This document shows, in pieces, positions 37,605 to 48,745 of a stretch of DNA of 64,000 nt. The notes beneath the pieces were generated by a model. That model made no database searches and was not told the origin of the DNA. It saw nothing but the letters and a program-made list of their open reading frames with translations. The number at the start of each line of letters is the position of its first letter. Within the stretch, counting starts at the first letter, position 1. Made by a program: the position numbers and the translations under genes. This DNA is from Halomonas sp. GD1P12 (lineage in GTDB: Bacteria > Pseudomonadota > Gammaproteobacteria > Pseudomonadales > Halomonadaceae), in assembly GCF_025725645.1 (NCBI RefSeq), contig NZ_CP107007.1, positions 2,728,001-2,792,000 on the forward strand. The letters are read 5' to 3'.

Positions 37605-39043
37605 TGTATCAGCCCTTTAGCGCGCTAAGCGAGCGGGAGAGTTTCGACGTCTGCGTGATCGGCGCGGGCGCGGCGGGCATCACCGTTGCCATGACGCTGG
37701 CACGCCAGGGTCGCCGGGTGCTTTTGTGCGAAGGCGGCGAGGCCTCCTTTAGTGAGCGCTCTCAGGCGCTCTATCGCGGCGACACCCTGGGCGATACCTA
37801 TCTGGATCTCTCGAGCATTCGGCTTCGCTACATGGGCGGCTCGACCAACCACTGGGGCGGCGTGTGCCGGCCGCTGGACGCCCATGACTTCACCGCCAAA
37901 CAGGCCGCCCCGCAAACGGCCTGGCCGATCGGCCGTGGGGATCTGGACCCCTATTTCGAAGCGGCCGCCGCGCTTCTGGATCTGGAGGAGATCCCCCCGG
38001 ATACGCCGGTCGAAGATACCGGGCTCGAGCGGGTCTACTTCTCGCTGGGCCCGCCCACGCGCATGAAGGACAAATTCGCCGCGACCTTGAACGGCCTCGA
38101 GACGCTGACCTACTGCCTGACGGCCAACCTGGTGGGTCTGAGCGTGGGCGACGGCCGGGTCGAAGCGGCCACCTTTAGCGACTTCGACGGTCAGCGTAAA
38201 ACGATGCGCGCGCGCAGCTTCGTGCTCGCCTGCGGCGGCATCGAGAACGCCCGGCTGCTGCTTTGGTGTAACGCGCAAAGCGGTGGCCGGCTGGTGCCCG
38301 ACGCCACCACGCTCGGGCGCTACTGGATGGAGCACCCGCACGCCACTATCGGCCAGGCGCTGCTGTTCGAGCCGGCCCGGCTGGGCCTCGATACCGACTA
38401 CAACGTCTATCTGTCGCCGACCCCGCGCGCGATGAGCGAGCGCGGCATACTCAACTGCGGGCTGCGCCTGCACCGCATGGCGCCGGAAGCGACCCGTGAG
38501 CTCATCCAGGCGCTTGCAGCCGAGGCGCCGGGGCTCGAGGCCACCCTTGTGCAAAGCGCGGACACCGCCCACGGCGTCTATCTACGCGCCGCCTGGGAGC
38601 AGGAGCCGCGCTTCGATAACGCGGTGGAACTCATGGAGGAGCGCGACGAGCTGGGCGTGCCGCGAAGCCGGCTGGTGTGGCAGCAGTCAGCGCTGGATCG
38701 CCACACCATCCGCGAAAGCCTGATACTATTGGGCGAGTACCTGCTCGAGGAGAATATCGGCCGGGTGCAGTTTGCCGACTGGCTCGCCGTTGAGCCGGTC
38801 GAGCTTCCCGAAGAGGGCGAAATCGCCGGGCGCCATCACATGGGCGGCACGCGCATGAGCGATGATGCTCGCCGTGGCATCGTCGACCGCGACTGCCGAC
38901 TCTTTGCCCAGGCGAACATGTTCGTGGCCGGCTCCAGCGTGTTCGCAAGCGCCGGCCACGCCAACCCGACGCTGACCATCGTTCAGCTCGCCCTGCGCCT
39001 TGGCGTGCATATCGACGAGGCGCTGGAGCTGGGGCGCGTCTAG
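37604..39043 (+). CDS. GMC-family FAD oxidoreductase
   Basis: 479 aa flavoenzyme. The FAD-binding loop is VCVIGAGAAGITVAMTLARQ near residue 17; other blocks are RYMGGSTNHWGG, ACGGIENARLLL and HHMGGTRMSDDARRG with VAGSSVFASAGHANPTLTI at the C-terminal end (catalytic His/Asn). It is closest to the sugar/alcohol dehydrogenase branch (gluconate, fructose or glucoside dehydrogenase type). It has no export signal of its own; the upstream Tat mini-protein could carry it. The ATG is within the TAATG overlap. Its end overlaps the apaG stop by 4 bp. Confidence 0.9.
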   Translation: MYQPFSALSERESFDVCVIGAGAAGITVAMTLARQGRRVLLCEGGEASFSERSQALYRGDTLGDTYLDLSSIRLRYMGGSTNHWGGVCRPLDAHDFTAKQAAPQTAWPIGRGDLDPYFEAAAALLDLEEIPPDTPVEDTGLERVYFSLGPPTRMKDKFAATLNGLETLTYCLTANLVGLSVGDGRVEAATFSDFDGQRKTMRARSFVLACGGIENARLLLWCNAQSGGRLVPDATTLGRYWMEHPHATIGQALLFEPARLGLDTDYNVYLSPTPRAMSERGILNCGLRLHRMAPEATRELIQALAAEAPGLEATLVQSADTAHGVYLRAAWEQEPRFDNAVELMEERDELGVPRSRLVWQQSALDRHTIRESLILLGEYLLEENIGRVQFADWLAVEPVELPEEGEIAGRHHMGGTRMSDDARRGIVDRDCRLFAQANMFVAGSSVFASAGHANPTLTIVQLALRLGVHIDEALELGRV

Positions 39044-39417
39044 TGGAGCTGGCTGGGCGCGGCCAGACGAAACGGGGCGATGGAGACATCAAAAGCGCGC
39101 TGGGTGTAGGTGTTGAGCAGCGTGTACGCCCCTTCCATGACGCCGACCGGGGTTTGCAGAATCGCTCGGCTGGTATAGCGAAAGCGCTGGCCGGGACCGA
39201 TCAGAGGCTGCTGGCCCACCACGCCCTTGCCGCGCACTTCCTGAGCGTCGCCGCTGCCCTGAGTGATCTTCCAGTAACGTGCCATGAGCTGCACGCTGTG
39301 AGGGCTCTGGTTATGCACCGTCACGGTATAGGTGAATACAAAGCGCGACTCGCTCACGCTCGACTCCTCGATGCAGTACTCGGGCGTCACGTTTACCTCG
39401 ATATCGAGTTGGCTCAC
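39040..39417 (-). CDS. apaG: ApaG protein
   Basis: 125 aa fibronectin-III-like fold protein. It has the family pattern FTYTVTVHNQSPHSVQLMARYWKI and RYTSRAILQTPVGVMEGAY. In Salmonella it affects cobalt resistance and magnesium efflux; its biochemical role is not settled. The GTG start overlaps the rsmA stop (GTGA), keeping the usual rsmA-apaG coupling. Downstream, apaH is displaced by the convergent GMC operon. Confidence 0.95.
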   Translation of the reverse strand: MSQLDIEVNVTPEYCIEESSVSESRFVFTYTVTVHNQSPHSVQLMARYWKITQGSGDAQEVRGKGVVGQQPLIGPGQRFRYTSRAILQTPVGVMEGAYTLLNTYTQRAFDVSIAPFRLAAPSQLH

Positions 39418-40247
39418 GGCTCACCCCGCTCGGCGCTTGTCTGTTCGGCGTCCAGACGGGCGACGTGGTTGGCAATCAGCACGTACTCCGCCACGCTCAG
39501 GGTTTGCGGGCGCCGGTTTGGGTCGATCGAAAGCGACTCCAGCGTTTCGGCGCTGACCCGGCCCTTGAGGTTGTTGCGCAGCGTCTTGCGCCGCTGGCCA
39601 AAGGCGAGCTTGACCAGCTCGAACAGCAGCACCGGATCATCCGCCGGGTGCGGCAGCGACTCATGCGGCGTCAGGCGCACGATGGCCGAGTCCACCTTGG
39701 GCCTGGGGACGAACGCCTCCGGCGGCACGATGAAAAGCTGCTCGACCTGGCAGTAGTACTGCGCCATCACCGACAGCCGCCCCCAGTCGGTGCCGCCGGG
39801 CTCGGCGGCGAGGCGCTCGACCACTTCCTTTTGCAGCATGAAGTGCATGTCGGCCACGGCACTGCCCATGCCAAGCAGGTGCACGATCAGGGGCGTGGAG
39901 ATGTTGTAGGGCAGATTGCCCACCACGCGCAGCGCCGGGCCATCGCCCTTGAGCGCGTTAAAATCGAACTTCAGCGCGTCGCCTTCGTGGATCACGAACC
40001 CTGGATAGTTGAAAAACTGCACCCGCAACCCAGGGATCAGGTCACGGTCGAGCTCGATGACCTCGAGCGCGCCACCGGCGTCGAGAAGCGGCTCGGTCAG
40101 CGCCCCTTGGCCCGGGCCGATCTCGATCAGCCGGTCGCTCTTCGCAGGACCAATGGCGCGCACGATGCGCGAAATGGTGCCGGGGTCACGAAGAAAGTTC
40201 TGGCCGAAGCGTTTTCGGGCGCGGTGTTGAAGGGGCGCTTGAGACAT
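39414..40247 (-). CDS. rsmA: 16S rRNA (adenine1518/1519-N6) dimethyltransferase
   Basis: 277 aa SAM methyltransferase (KsgA). It dimethylates the two adenines in helix 45 late in 30S assembly. Motifs are KRFGQNFLRDPGTI, the SAM site EIGPGQGALTEPLL, EGDALKFDF and the active NLPYNISTP. ATG 40247 gives the typical start; the reading frame is open further upstream but with unrelated sequence. It lies 58 bp after pdxA. Confidence 0.97.
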   Translation of the reverse strand: MSQAPLQHRARKRFGQNFLRDPGTISRIVRAIGPAKSDRLIEIGPGQGALTEPLLDAGGALEVIELDRDLIPGLRVQFFNYPGFVIHEGDALKFDFNALKGDGPALRVVGNLPYNISTPLIVHLLGMGSAVADMHFMLQKEVVERLAAEPGGTDWGRLSVMAQYYCQVEQLFIVPPEAFVPRPKVDSAIVRLTPHESLPHPADDPVLLFELVKLAFGQRRKTLRNNLKGRVSAETLESLSIDPNRRPQTLSVAEYVLIANHVARLDAEQTSAERGEP

Positions 40248-40305
40248 CGAACGAAAGTCCTTGAGTAGGATAAAGCGTGTAACGGGGTGGCGAATGAACC
40301 GGAGG

Positions 40306-41364
40306 CTAAGGCGCCGCGGCGGCATGGGCGGCGCGCTGGTCGCCAAGGCGTCTGGCGAGATCGATCGCCACCAGCAGGCTTTCGGGGCTCGCCACGCCCA
40401 GCCCCGCCAAATCCAGCGCGGTGCCGTGATCGACCGACGTGCGCACCAGCGGCAGGCCAAGGGTGATGTTGGCCGCCTGGCCGAACCCTGCATACTTTAG
40501 CACCGAAAGCCCCTGGTCGTGATACATCGCCAGCACCGCGTCGACCTTCTTGAGGTGGCGCGGGGTGAAGAGCGTATCCGCCGGGTAGGGGCCGCGAACG
40601 TCGATTCCCTGTGCGCTCAGGTGCTCGATGGCCGGCGTGATGGTCTCGATCTCTTCAACGCCCAAATGCCCCTCTTCGCCGGCGTGGGGGTTGAGCCCGC
40701 ACACCGCGATGCGCGGCGAGGCAATCGCGAACTGGCGGGTCAGGTCCTCGGCGAGCAGCGTAATGAGGCGCGTCAGGCGCTCGAAGGTGATGGCATCCGC
40801 CACCTGGCGAAGCGGCAGGTGCGTGGTGGCCAGCGCCACGCGCAGATCACGGCTTCCCTGCCAGCCGTCTTGCTGGGCGTGCAGGGCGCGGTCGGTGGCC
40901 AGCATCATCACCACCTCATCGACGCCGCAGGCATCGCGCAGCCATTCGGTGTGGCCGGTGAAGCCGGTAAAGCCGCCGTCGATGATCACACCCTTGTTCA
41001 GCGGCGCGGTGACGATACCCGCCGCCTGCCCTTCCAGGCAGGCGCGAACGGCGATCTCGAGCGTTTCGATCACGTAGGCGGCGTTGGCCGGGGCCAGCAC
41101 CCCGGGCATGCAGGGTGCGGCGAGGGTGACCGGCCACACCGGAAGCTGCGGCCTCAAAACGTTTTCCGGCGCGTGCTGCTCGGTCACGATGTCAACGTCG
41201 AGCTTCAAGCGTGCGGCGCGCTCGGCCAGCATCTGCGGGTCGCCCACGGCAACGGTGTCCGGGGGCAGGCGCTTCTGCGCGGCCAGCATCAGCACCAGTT
41301 CCGGGCCGATGCCCGCCGGCTCACCGGTGGTGACTAAAAGCGGTAACCGGGGCTCTCGTGACAT
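40306..41364 (-). CDS. pdxA: 4-hydroxythreonine-4-phosphate dehydrogenase
   Basis: 352 aa. It oxidises 4-phosphohydroxythreonine in pyridoxal 5'-phosphate synthesis. Motifs are TTGEPAGIGPEL, TAPLNKGVI, TGHTEWL (metal/substrate His), GLNPHAGEEG, and AMYHDQGLSVLKY. Its ATG overlaps the surA stop (TAATG). Part of the leftward lptD-surA-pdxA-rsmA-apaG unit. The C-terminal 20 residues end in an Ala-rich tail. Confidence 0.97.
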   Translation of the reverse strand: MSREPRLPLLVTTGEPAGIGPELVLMLAAQKRLPPDTVAVGDPQMLAERAARLKLDVDIVTEQHAPENVLRPQLPVWPVTLAAPCMPGVLAPANAAYVIETLEIAVRACLEGQAAGIVTAPLNKGVIIDGGFTGFTGHTEWLRDACGVDEVVMMLATDRALHAQQDGWQGSRDLRVALATTHLPLRQVADAITFERLTRLITLLAEDLTRQFAIASPRIAVCGLNPHAGEEGHLGVEEIETITPAIEHLSAQGIDVRGPYPADTLFTPRHLKKVDAVLAMYHDQGLSVLKYAGFGQAANITLGLPLVRTSVDHGTALDLAGLGVASPESLLVAIDLARRLGDQRAAHAAAAP

Positions 41365-42401
41365 TACTGGCGAATGTCCACGAAGGCCTGTTCGCGAATC
41401 TCGCGCTGCCAGTTCTGCAGCTCTTCGTTGGCGCGGCGCTGGAAGATCGCCTGGCGCACCTGCTCGCGGCGGCTCTCGTCGGTCACGTCCTGACGGCGGC
41501 GGTCCAGCACCTCGATCACGTGGTAGCCAAACTGCGAGCGTACCGGCGCCGAGATCTGGCCCGGGCTCAGGCTATTCATCGCCTCTTCGAACGCCGGCAC
41601 GGTCTGGCCCGGGCGCACCCAGCCCAAATCGCCGCCATTCATGGCGCTGCCGCTGTCGTCACTGAACTCGCGCGCCACCGCGGCGAAGGATTCGCCCTGC
41701 TGCAGGCGCGAGCGCACCTGCTCGGCGCGGGCGCGGGCCTGGCTTTCATCGCGGGTCGGCGTCAGCGCGACGAGAATGTGGCGCGCCTGGCTCTCCTCGA
41801 TGAAGGACTGGCCCTGCTGGCCGGGCTGCTGCTCGATAAAGCGGTCGACCTCGCGCTCGCTGACGTTGACGCGCTGCTGAATCTGACGCTGCTGCACCTG
41901 GCGCATCAGCATTTCGCGGCGCACGTCCTCGCGCACCTCGGCCAGGCTCAGCCCGTCGGCCTCGAGGGCGTCGGCGAAGCCATCAAGGCTCATGCCGTTG
42001 GATTCGGCAATGCTGCGTAGCTGGCGGTTGAGCTCGGTATCGTCGACATTGAGATTCGCATCACGCGCCATCTGCAGCTGGATTTCGTCGAGCACCATGC
42101 GCTCGAGCACCTGCTGGGTGAGCTGGCGCCGCGGCGGCAGCTCGCCGCCCTGCGCCTGGGCCTGCTGCTCGATCTGATTGACGCGATCATCGAGCTCGCT
42201 TTGCATGATCACGCCGTCGTTGACCACCGCCGCGACGCTATCGAGCGTCTGGCGCTGGCTGTTTTGAAAGCTCTGGGCCAGCACCTGGGTGCTGGTCAGC
42301 GCCGCGCCGGCGCCCAGGCTAAGCGCCAGCGCCCCGACCGTGGTCAGCCGCGAAAGCGTTCGTGTAAAGCGGCCCTGGGCCCGGCGTTTGTGCATCATCA
42401 T
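41364..42401 (-). CDS. surA: Periplasmic chaperone SurA, single-parvulin form
   Basis: 345 aa, against 428 in E. coli. It escorts outer-membrane proteins such as LptD to the BAM complex. The signal peptide (to LTSTQVLAQ) is followed by the N-terminal chaperone module (about 45-200), then one parvulin domain with RHILVALTP and GGDLGWVRPGQTVPAFEEAM, and a C-terminal helix. The parvulin block resembles the active second domain of E. coli SurA; the first appears absent. ATG 42401 (GAGAG upstream) was preferred over 42461 because it leads into the signal peptide. Coupled to pdxA. Confidence 0.93.
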   Translation of the reverse strand: MMMHKRRAQGRFTRTLSRLTTVGALALSLGAGAALTSTQVLAQSFQNSQRQTLDSVAAVVNDGVIMQSELDDRVNQIEQQAQAQGGELPPRRQLTQQVLERMVLDEIQLQMARDANLNVDDTELNRQLRSIAESNGMSLDGFADALEADGLSLAEVREDVRREMLMRQVQQRQIQQRVNVSEREVDRFIEQQPGQQGQSFIEESQARHILVALTPTRDESQARARAEQVRSRLQQGESFAAVAREFSDDSGSAMNGGDLGWVRPGQTVPAFEEAMNSLSPGQISAPVRSQFGYHVIEVLDRRRQDVTDESRREQVRQAIFQRRANEELQNWQREIREQAFVDIRQ

Positions 42402-42470
42402 AAGAAAACTCTCTTCGTCGCTTAAAAATAGCCGCGCGTTACGCGAATCACGCATCATCACCGTGGCACG

Positions 42471-44918
42471 TTACAAAGGCGAAGGCGTGTAGCCTGGAAT
42501 CGCCCGGTCGAAGTAGGTGTTCGCGCCCTGGCCAACGCCGCCCAGCCCCCGGAAAACGAAGCGCAAAAACAGGCCGCGGTCGCTGAAATCGTCGGCCACA
42601 CGGGCGGTGTCGTTGTCGTCGATCCATTCGCGCCACACCAGCTGAACGCCGTAGCAGCAGTCGTTCCACTGCACGCCGGCCAGCTGTTCCAGCGCCCGGT
42701 CGTTGGTCTGGTCATACAGATAGCGCCCGATCAGGTCGATCTGCGGGGCAGCCTTGTATCCCACCGAAAGATCCCACTCTTCACGGTTGTAGTCGCGAAA
42801 GCCGTCGTCGCCGGGCACAACGCCTGGATCGAACCCTTCGATCTCCCAACGGTAGCCAAGGTTCACTACGTGCCCCTCGGGATGGCGATAGCGCACGTCG
42901 ACGCTGGAGCGCTCGGTCTGCTGACGCTGGTCGTCGTAGAGCCACTCGTAGCCGGTGCTGAAACGGTCGCTGATCTGCCAGTCCAGGCGCGTCACCAGCG
43001 GCGAGCGGTCGCGCGTCGCCTGGTAGCGGCTTTGCGGATTGACGAAGGGGTTCTCCTCCGGGCGAGCCGGTAGCGTGTCGGGGTCGCCGTTTTCGTCGAT
43101 GCGCCGCTCGGCAAAGTAGGCGCTCTGGCCTACGCCGAAGGTGAGCCGGTCGCGCCCGGCGTCGTCCTCGATCAACCGCGACTGCACGCCGTAGGAGATC
43201 CGGTTGAGATCGCCCACCCGATCGGCGCCGGAGAAGCGCAGCGGCGACCAGAGCTGATCCCAGGAAAAAGCACGCTCATAGCTGTCGAACTCGGGCAAAT
43301 CGGTCTGGTCGGTACGCGGCACGAAGGCGTAATTCAGCCGCGGCTCCAGCGTCTGGCGATAGCCGTCGCCGCCGAGCTCCAGATCGCGCTCGAAAGTCAG
43401 GCCGCTGTCGATGGAGGTGACCAGCAGGCTTCGCGTGGGCGACGTGGCGCGGTCGGTGTCGCGGCTGCCGTAGTCGAGCTCGTAGGCGGTGTTCCAGAAC
43501 TCGGTGCGCGGCTCGATATAGCCCCAGGGCTTCTCGAAGCGCCAGCCCACCGCCGGCGTCAGGTGAAGGCGCGAGCCGTTGGCCGCTTCACGCTCGGGCA
43601 CCAGGTTTTCGTTCACGTCGCGCCAGAAGTAGGTCGCATTCGAGCGCCACTGGCCGTAAAAGCCGCCGCCGAGATCCCAGTTCGTGGTGTTGGCGGTCAG
43701 ACTCGGCAGGCGATAGAAGGGTTTGTCGCTATCGGCCAGCGGGTCCTCCAGGCGCTGAAACCCCTGGGCGCGGGCGTCGAGCTGCCAGCGCTCGCCGCGG
43801 TAATCCACCTGCGCCAGGCGCTCCATACCGGCGCGCTCGCTGCTGCCGAACTCGGCGCCGAAGTCATCGAAGTAGCGCCCGTCGCTGGCGCCGCCATAGC
43901 GCAAATTGTAATTGCTGCGCGCGTTGATGCGCCCGCGGTGCTGGGCGTCGATGTACCAGCGCTCCTCGCCCTCGAAGCGGTTGTCCCCGGAGCTTCGGCC
44001 GCCGTCGTCGGCGAGGTAACCACCCTCGACGAGGGTGCGGGTCTGCTCGCTCATGTGGCGGTATTCGCCGTTGAGCAAAAGCCCCCGGTCGGTCATGAAG
44101 CGCGGCGTAATGGTCGCGTCCTGGTTGGGCGCGATGTTCCAGTAGTAGGGCTGGGCGTAGTCCAATCCATCATTGGAGAAGCCAAGCGTTGGCCACAAGA
44201 AGCCGCTCTGGCGCCGGTCGTCGAGCGGAAAGCGCACCCAGGGCCAGTAGAACACCGGCACATCCTTGACGTGCAGGCGGGCGTTGCGCGCGGTGCCGAA
44301 GCCCGCGGCCTGATTCAGGCGAATATCGCTACTCAGAATCTGCCAGGTATTTTCACCGGGCTCGCAGGTGGTGAAGCTGGCGCTTCGAAGCCGGTACTGA
44401 TCCTCGCCGGTCTGCTCGAGCCGCTCGGCCTGACCGCGCAGGCGCGGCTCGTAAAGAACATAATGGCTATTGTCGATGGTGGCGCGGTCTTCGTTGAGAA
44501 ACAGCGTGGCCTGGTCGCCGCGCACCAGCGCCTGGCCGTTTCGAAGCGCAAGCTCGCCTTCGGCATCGACCTGCTGGCGCTCGGCGGGAAGAAAGATCTG
44601 CGCGGCCTGAAGCTCGCTATCAGCCCGGCGCAGCACCACGTCACCGCGCAAGAGCGCCTCGCCGTTCTGGGCGTAGTCGGCCTCTCCCGCTTCTACCGAG
44701 AGCGTTTCGGGGTTCTGCTCGGCGGGCAAACGATAGCCGGGCATCACGTAGCGGCCGCGACACAGCTGATTGGACGCCTCGTCCGGCCGGTAGGGCTGCC
44801 AGTCCAGCGCACTGGCGGGCAGCGGCTCGCCTTGCGCTACCGCCGACGTCGCCGTGAGCGCAAAAATGCCCAGCAGCGTATGTCCTGCCAGCGCCGTTCC
44901 CGTACATCGCTTGCCCAT
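42471..44918 (-). CDS. lptD: LPS-assembly protein LptD
   Basis: 815 aa outer-membrane barrel that inserts lipopolysaccharide into the outer leaflet with LptE. A signal peptide (to TSAVAQ) precedes the OstA-like periplasmic domain (about 60-200) with LRGDVVLRRADSELQAAQI, then the barrel. Four Cys residues are kept in the pattern needed for the two inter-domain disulfides: LCRGRY, TTCEPG and the adjacent pair NDCCYG. ATG 44918 has AAGGA 8 nt upstream; the next ATG at 44936 does not. First gene of the lptD-surA-pdxA-rsmA-apaG unit, divergent from amgK. Confidence 0.96.
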   Translation of the reverse strand: MGKRCTGTALAGHTLLGIFALTATSAVAQGEPLPASALDWQPYRPDEASNQLCRGRYVMPGYRLPAEQNPETLSVEAGEADYAQNGEALLRGDVVLRRADSELQAAQIFLPAERQQVDAEGELALRNGQALVRGDQATLFLNEDRATIDNSHYVLYEPRLRGQAERLEQTGEDQYRLRSASFTTCEPGENTWQILSSDIRLNQAAGFGTARNARLHVKDVPVFYWPWVRFPLDDRRQSGFLWPTLGFSNDGLDYAQPYYWNIAPNQDATITPRFMTDRGLLLNGEYRHMSEQTRTLVEGGYLADDGGRSSGDNRFEGEERWYIDAQHRGRINARSNYNLRYGGASDGRYFDDFGAEFGSSERAGMERLAQVDYRGERWQLDARAQGFQRLEDPLADSDKPFYRLPSLTANTTNWDLGGGFYGQWRSNATYFWRDVNENLVPEREAANGSRLHLTPAVGWRFEKPWGYIEPRTEFWNTAYELDYGSRDTDRATSPTRSLLVTSIDSGLTFERDLELGGDGYRQTLEPRLNYAFVPRTDQTDLPEFDSYERAFSWDQLWSPLRFSGADRVGDLNRISYGVQSRLIEDDAGRDRLTFGVGQSAYFAERRIDENGDPDTLPARPEENPFVNPQSRYQATRDRSPLVTRLDWQISDRFSTGYEWLYDDQRQQTERSSVDVRYRHPEGHVVNLGYRWEIEGFDPGVVPGDDGFRDYNREEWDLSVGYKAAPQIDLIGRYLYDQTNDRALEQLAGVQWNDCCYGVQLVWREWIDDNDTARVADDFSDRGLFLRFVFRGLGGVGQGANTYFDRAIPGYTPSPL

Positions 44919-44988
44919 GTTCGTTATCCTTGGCATTCAGAATCGGTATTATACAGCTCGCATGATGCCCGACCAGCAAGGAGCTTGC

Positions 44989-47062
<2,074 letters not shown>

Positions 47063-47195
47063 GGGTCTCGAGTGGCAGGCGTGCTATGCTGCGCGCATCA
47101 GTCGTGGAGCTGGCGCCCTTCTCAAGCGCGCCAGGCATCCCTGGAACAGACTCAAAACGTATTCAAACCCCGGCATCAGTTAAAAGGAGAGCCGC

Positions 47196-47621
47196 GTGAA
47201 AGCACGAGTGAAATGGACAGACGGGCGCCAGTTCGTGGCGGAATCGGGCAGCGGCCACAGCGTGGTGATCGACGGGCCGCCGGATCACGGCGGGCGCAAC
47301 ACCGGCCCACGCCCGATGGAAATGCTGTTGATGGGCATGGGCAGCTGCACGGCGTTTGATGTATTGAACATTCTCGACAAGGCGCGAGCCGATGTCACCG
47401 ACTGCGTGGCCGAGATCGACGCCGAACGCGCCGACGAGGTGCCCTCGGTGTTCACCCGCATCCACGTGCATTTCGTGGTCACCGGGCGCAACCTCAAGGA
47501 GAAGCAGGTGCAGCGCGCCGTCGAGCTCTCGGCGGAAAAGTACTGCAGCGCTTCGATCATGCTGGTCAAGGGCGGCGTTGACGTCACGCACTCCTTCGAG
47601 ATCCAGGACGCTGCGTCGTAA
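47196..47621 (+). CDS. OsmC-family peroxiredoxin-like protein (YhfA type)
   Basis: 141 aa. The OsmC/Ohr fold has two Cys, one in LMGMGSCTAFDVLNIL and one in EKYCSASIML, and it starts with KARVKWTDGRQFVAES as in YhfA. Such thiol proteins reduce organic hydroperoxides; the YhfA branch is less well known. GTG 47196 is preceded by AAAGGAGAG. It is a single gene between the amgK unit and speD. Confidence 0.92.
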   Translation: MKARVKWTDGRQFVAESGSGHSVVIDGPPDHGGRNTGPRPMEMLLMGMGSCTAFDVLNILDKARADVTDCVAEIDAERADEVPSVFTRIHVHFVVTGRNLKEKQVQRAVELSAEKYCSASIMLVKGGVDVTHSFEIQDAAS

Positions 47622-47765
47622 AAAAATGGCCAGCCGGGATGCAACGCGGGCCGCGGGGGGGCATAATAGCCCGCCCTCGCGCCCGACGCGGGGCGCTCAA
47701 CATTTGCGAATCGGTTCCGGCGCTGGCTCGTCGGGGTGTTTTCACTGCCATCAGGAGGCGCGGAA

Positions 47766-48557
47766 TTGCCTGATAATCTCCGACTCCACGGGTTTAACAA
47801 CCTCACCAGCTCGTTAAGCTTCAATATTTACGATATTTGCTACGCCAAGACCGAAGAGCAGCGCGGCGCGTATATCGACTATATCGATGAGCTGTATAAC
47901 GCCGAGCGTCTTACCCAGATTCTCAAGGATGTGACCAACATCATTGGCGCGCACGTACTCAACATCGCGCGCCAGGACTACGAGCCCCACGGCGCCAGCG
48001 TGACCATCTTGATCGCCGAGCACGAGCTCGACGAGCCGGTCGCCCAAACGACGCCCGGTCCGGGCCCGCTGCCGGAAACCGTGGTCGGCCACCTGGACAA
48101 GAGCCACGTGACGGTGCACAGCTACCCCGAGTCCCACCCGGACAACGGCATCAGCACCTTCCGCCTGGATATCGATGTCTCCACCTGCGGCCACATCAGC
48201 CCGCTCAAGGCGCTGAACTACCTGATTCACAGCTTCGATTCCGATATCGTCACCATGGATTACCGGGTACGCGGCTTCACTCGCGACGTCGACGGTAAAA
48301 AGCTTTTCATCGACCACGCCATTACCTCGATTCAGGACTACCTGGCCGAGGACACCAAACAGGCGTATCAGATGATGGATGTGAACGTGTATCAGGACAA
48401 CATGTTCCATACCAAGATGCTGCTCAAGGATTTCGAGCTGGACAACTATCTGTTCGGCACCTCACGGCGCGACATCACCTTCGAGGAGGCGCGCGACATC
48501 GAAAGCCGCCTGCGCAAGGAGATGCTGGAGATCTTCTACTCGCGCAATCTCGATTAA
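47766..48557 (+). CDS. speD: S-adenosylmethionine decarboxylase, pyruvoyl-dependent
   Basis: 263 aa, E. coli-type. It supplies decarboxylated SAM for spermidine synthesis and matures by self-cleavage at Lys-Ser in [13 protein letters not shown] to form the pyruvoyl group. It also has [17 protein letters not shown] and [13 protein letters not shown]. The start is a TTG at 47766: AGGAGG lies 7 nt upstream and the protein then begins [14 protein letters not shown], matching E. coli [13 protein letters not shown]. An upstream frame start at 47736 has no ribosome site. Its usual partner speE is not adjacent. Confidence 0.95.
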   Translation: MPDNLRLHGFNNLTSSLSFNIYDICYAKTEEQRGAYIDYIDELYNAERLTQILKDVTNIIGAHVLNIARQDYEPHGASVTILIAEHELDEPVAQTTPGPGPLPETVVGHLDKSHVTVHSYPESHPDNGISTFRLDIDVSTCGHISPLKALNYLIHSFDSDIVTMDYRVRGFTRDVDGKKLFIDHAITSIQDYLAEDTKQAYQMMDVNVYQDNMFHTKMLLKDFELDNYLFGTSRRDITFEEARDIESRLRKEMLEIFYSRNLD

Positions 48558-48581
48558 GCGCCTACCGGCCGCATACGAAAA

Positions 48582-48610
48582 AGCCGACGCCCATGCGTCG
48601 GCTTTTTTTT
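48582..48610 (+). terminator. Rho-independent terminator of speD
   Basis: Stem AGCCGACGC, loop CCAT, GCGTCGGCT, then T7. It lies 25 bases after the speD stop. Confidence 0.93.
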
Positions 48611-48636
48611 GATAGTGGCCGCCTCATGATGCTCGC

Positions 48637-48738
48637 GTGGTCTTGAGCAATCCGTAGCGGGGGTTTTTCGCCAAGGATGGCGAAAGTAGCCTACAAGGAT
48701 GTATTCATGGCGCCCCGCGTAGGGTTGCTCAAGACCAC
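48637..48738. repeat. Intergenic palindromic repeat element with two AGGA-loop hairpins
   Basis: Fourteen-bp outer arms GTGGTCTTGAGCAA and its complement bound 102 bases. Inside are two small hairpins with the same loop: CGCCA-AGGA-TGGCG (48669-48682) and TACA-AGGA-TGTA (48692-48703). It lies between convergent genes, right at the lpxL stop. It looks like a REP- or MITE-type unit likely to recur in the genome; no other copy was noticed here. Confidence 0.6.
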
Positions 48739-48745
48739 CTCCACG

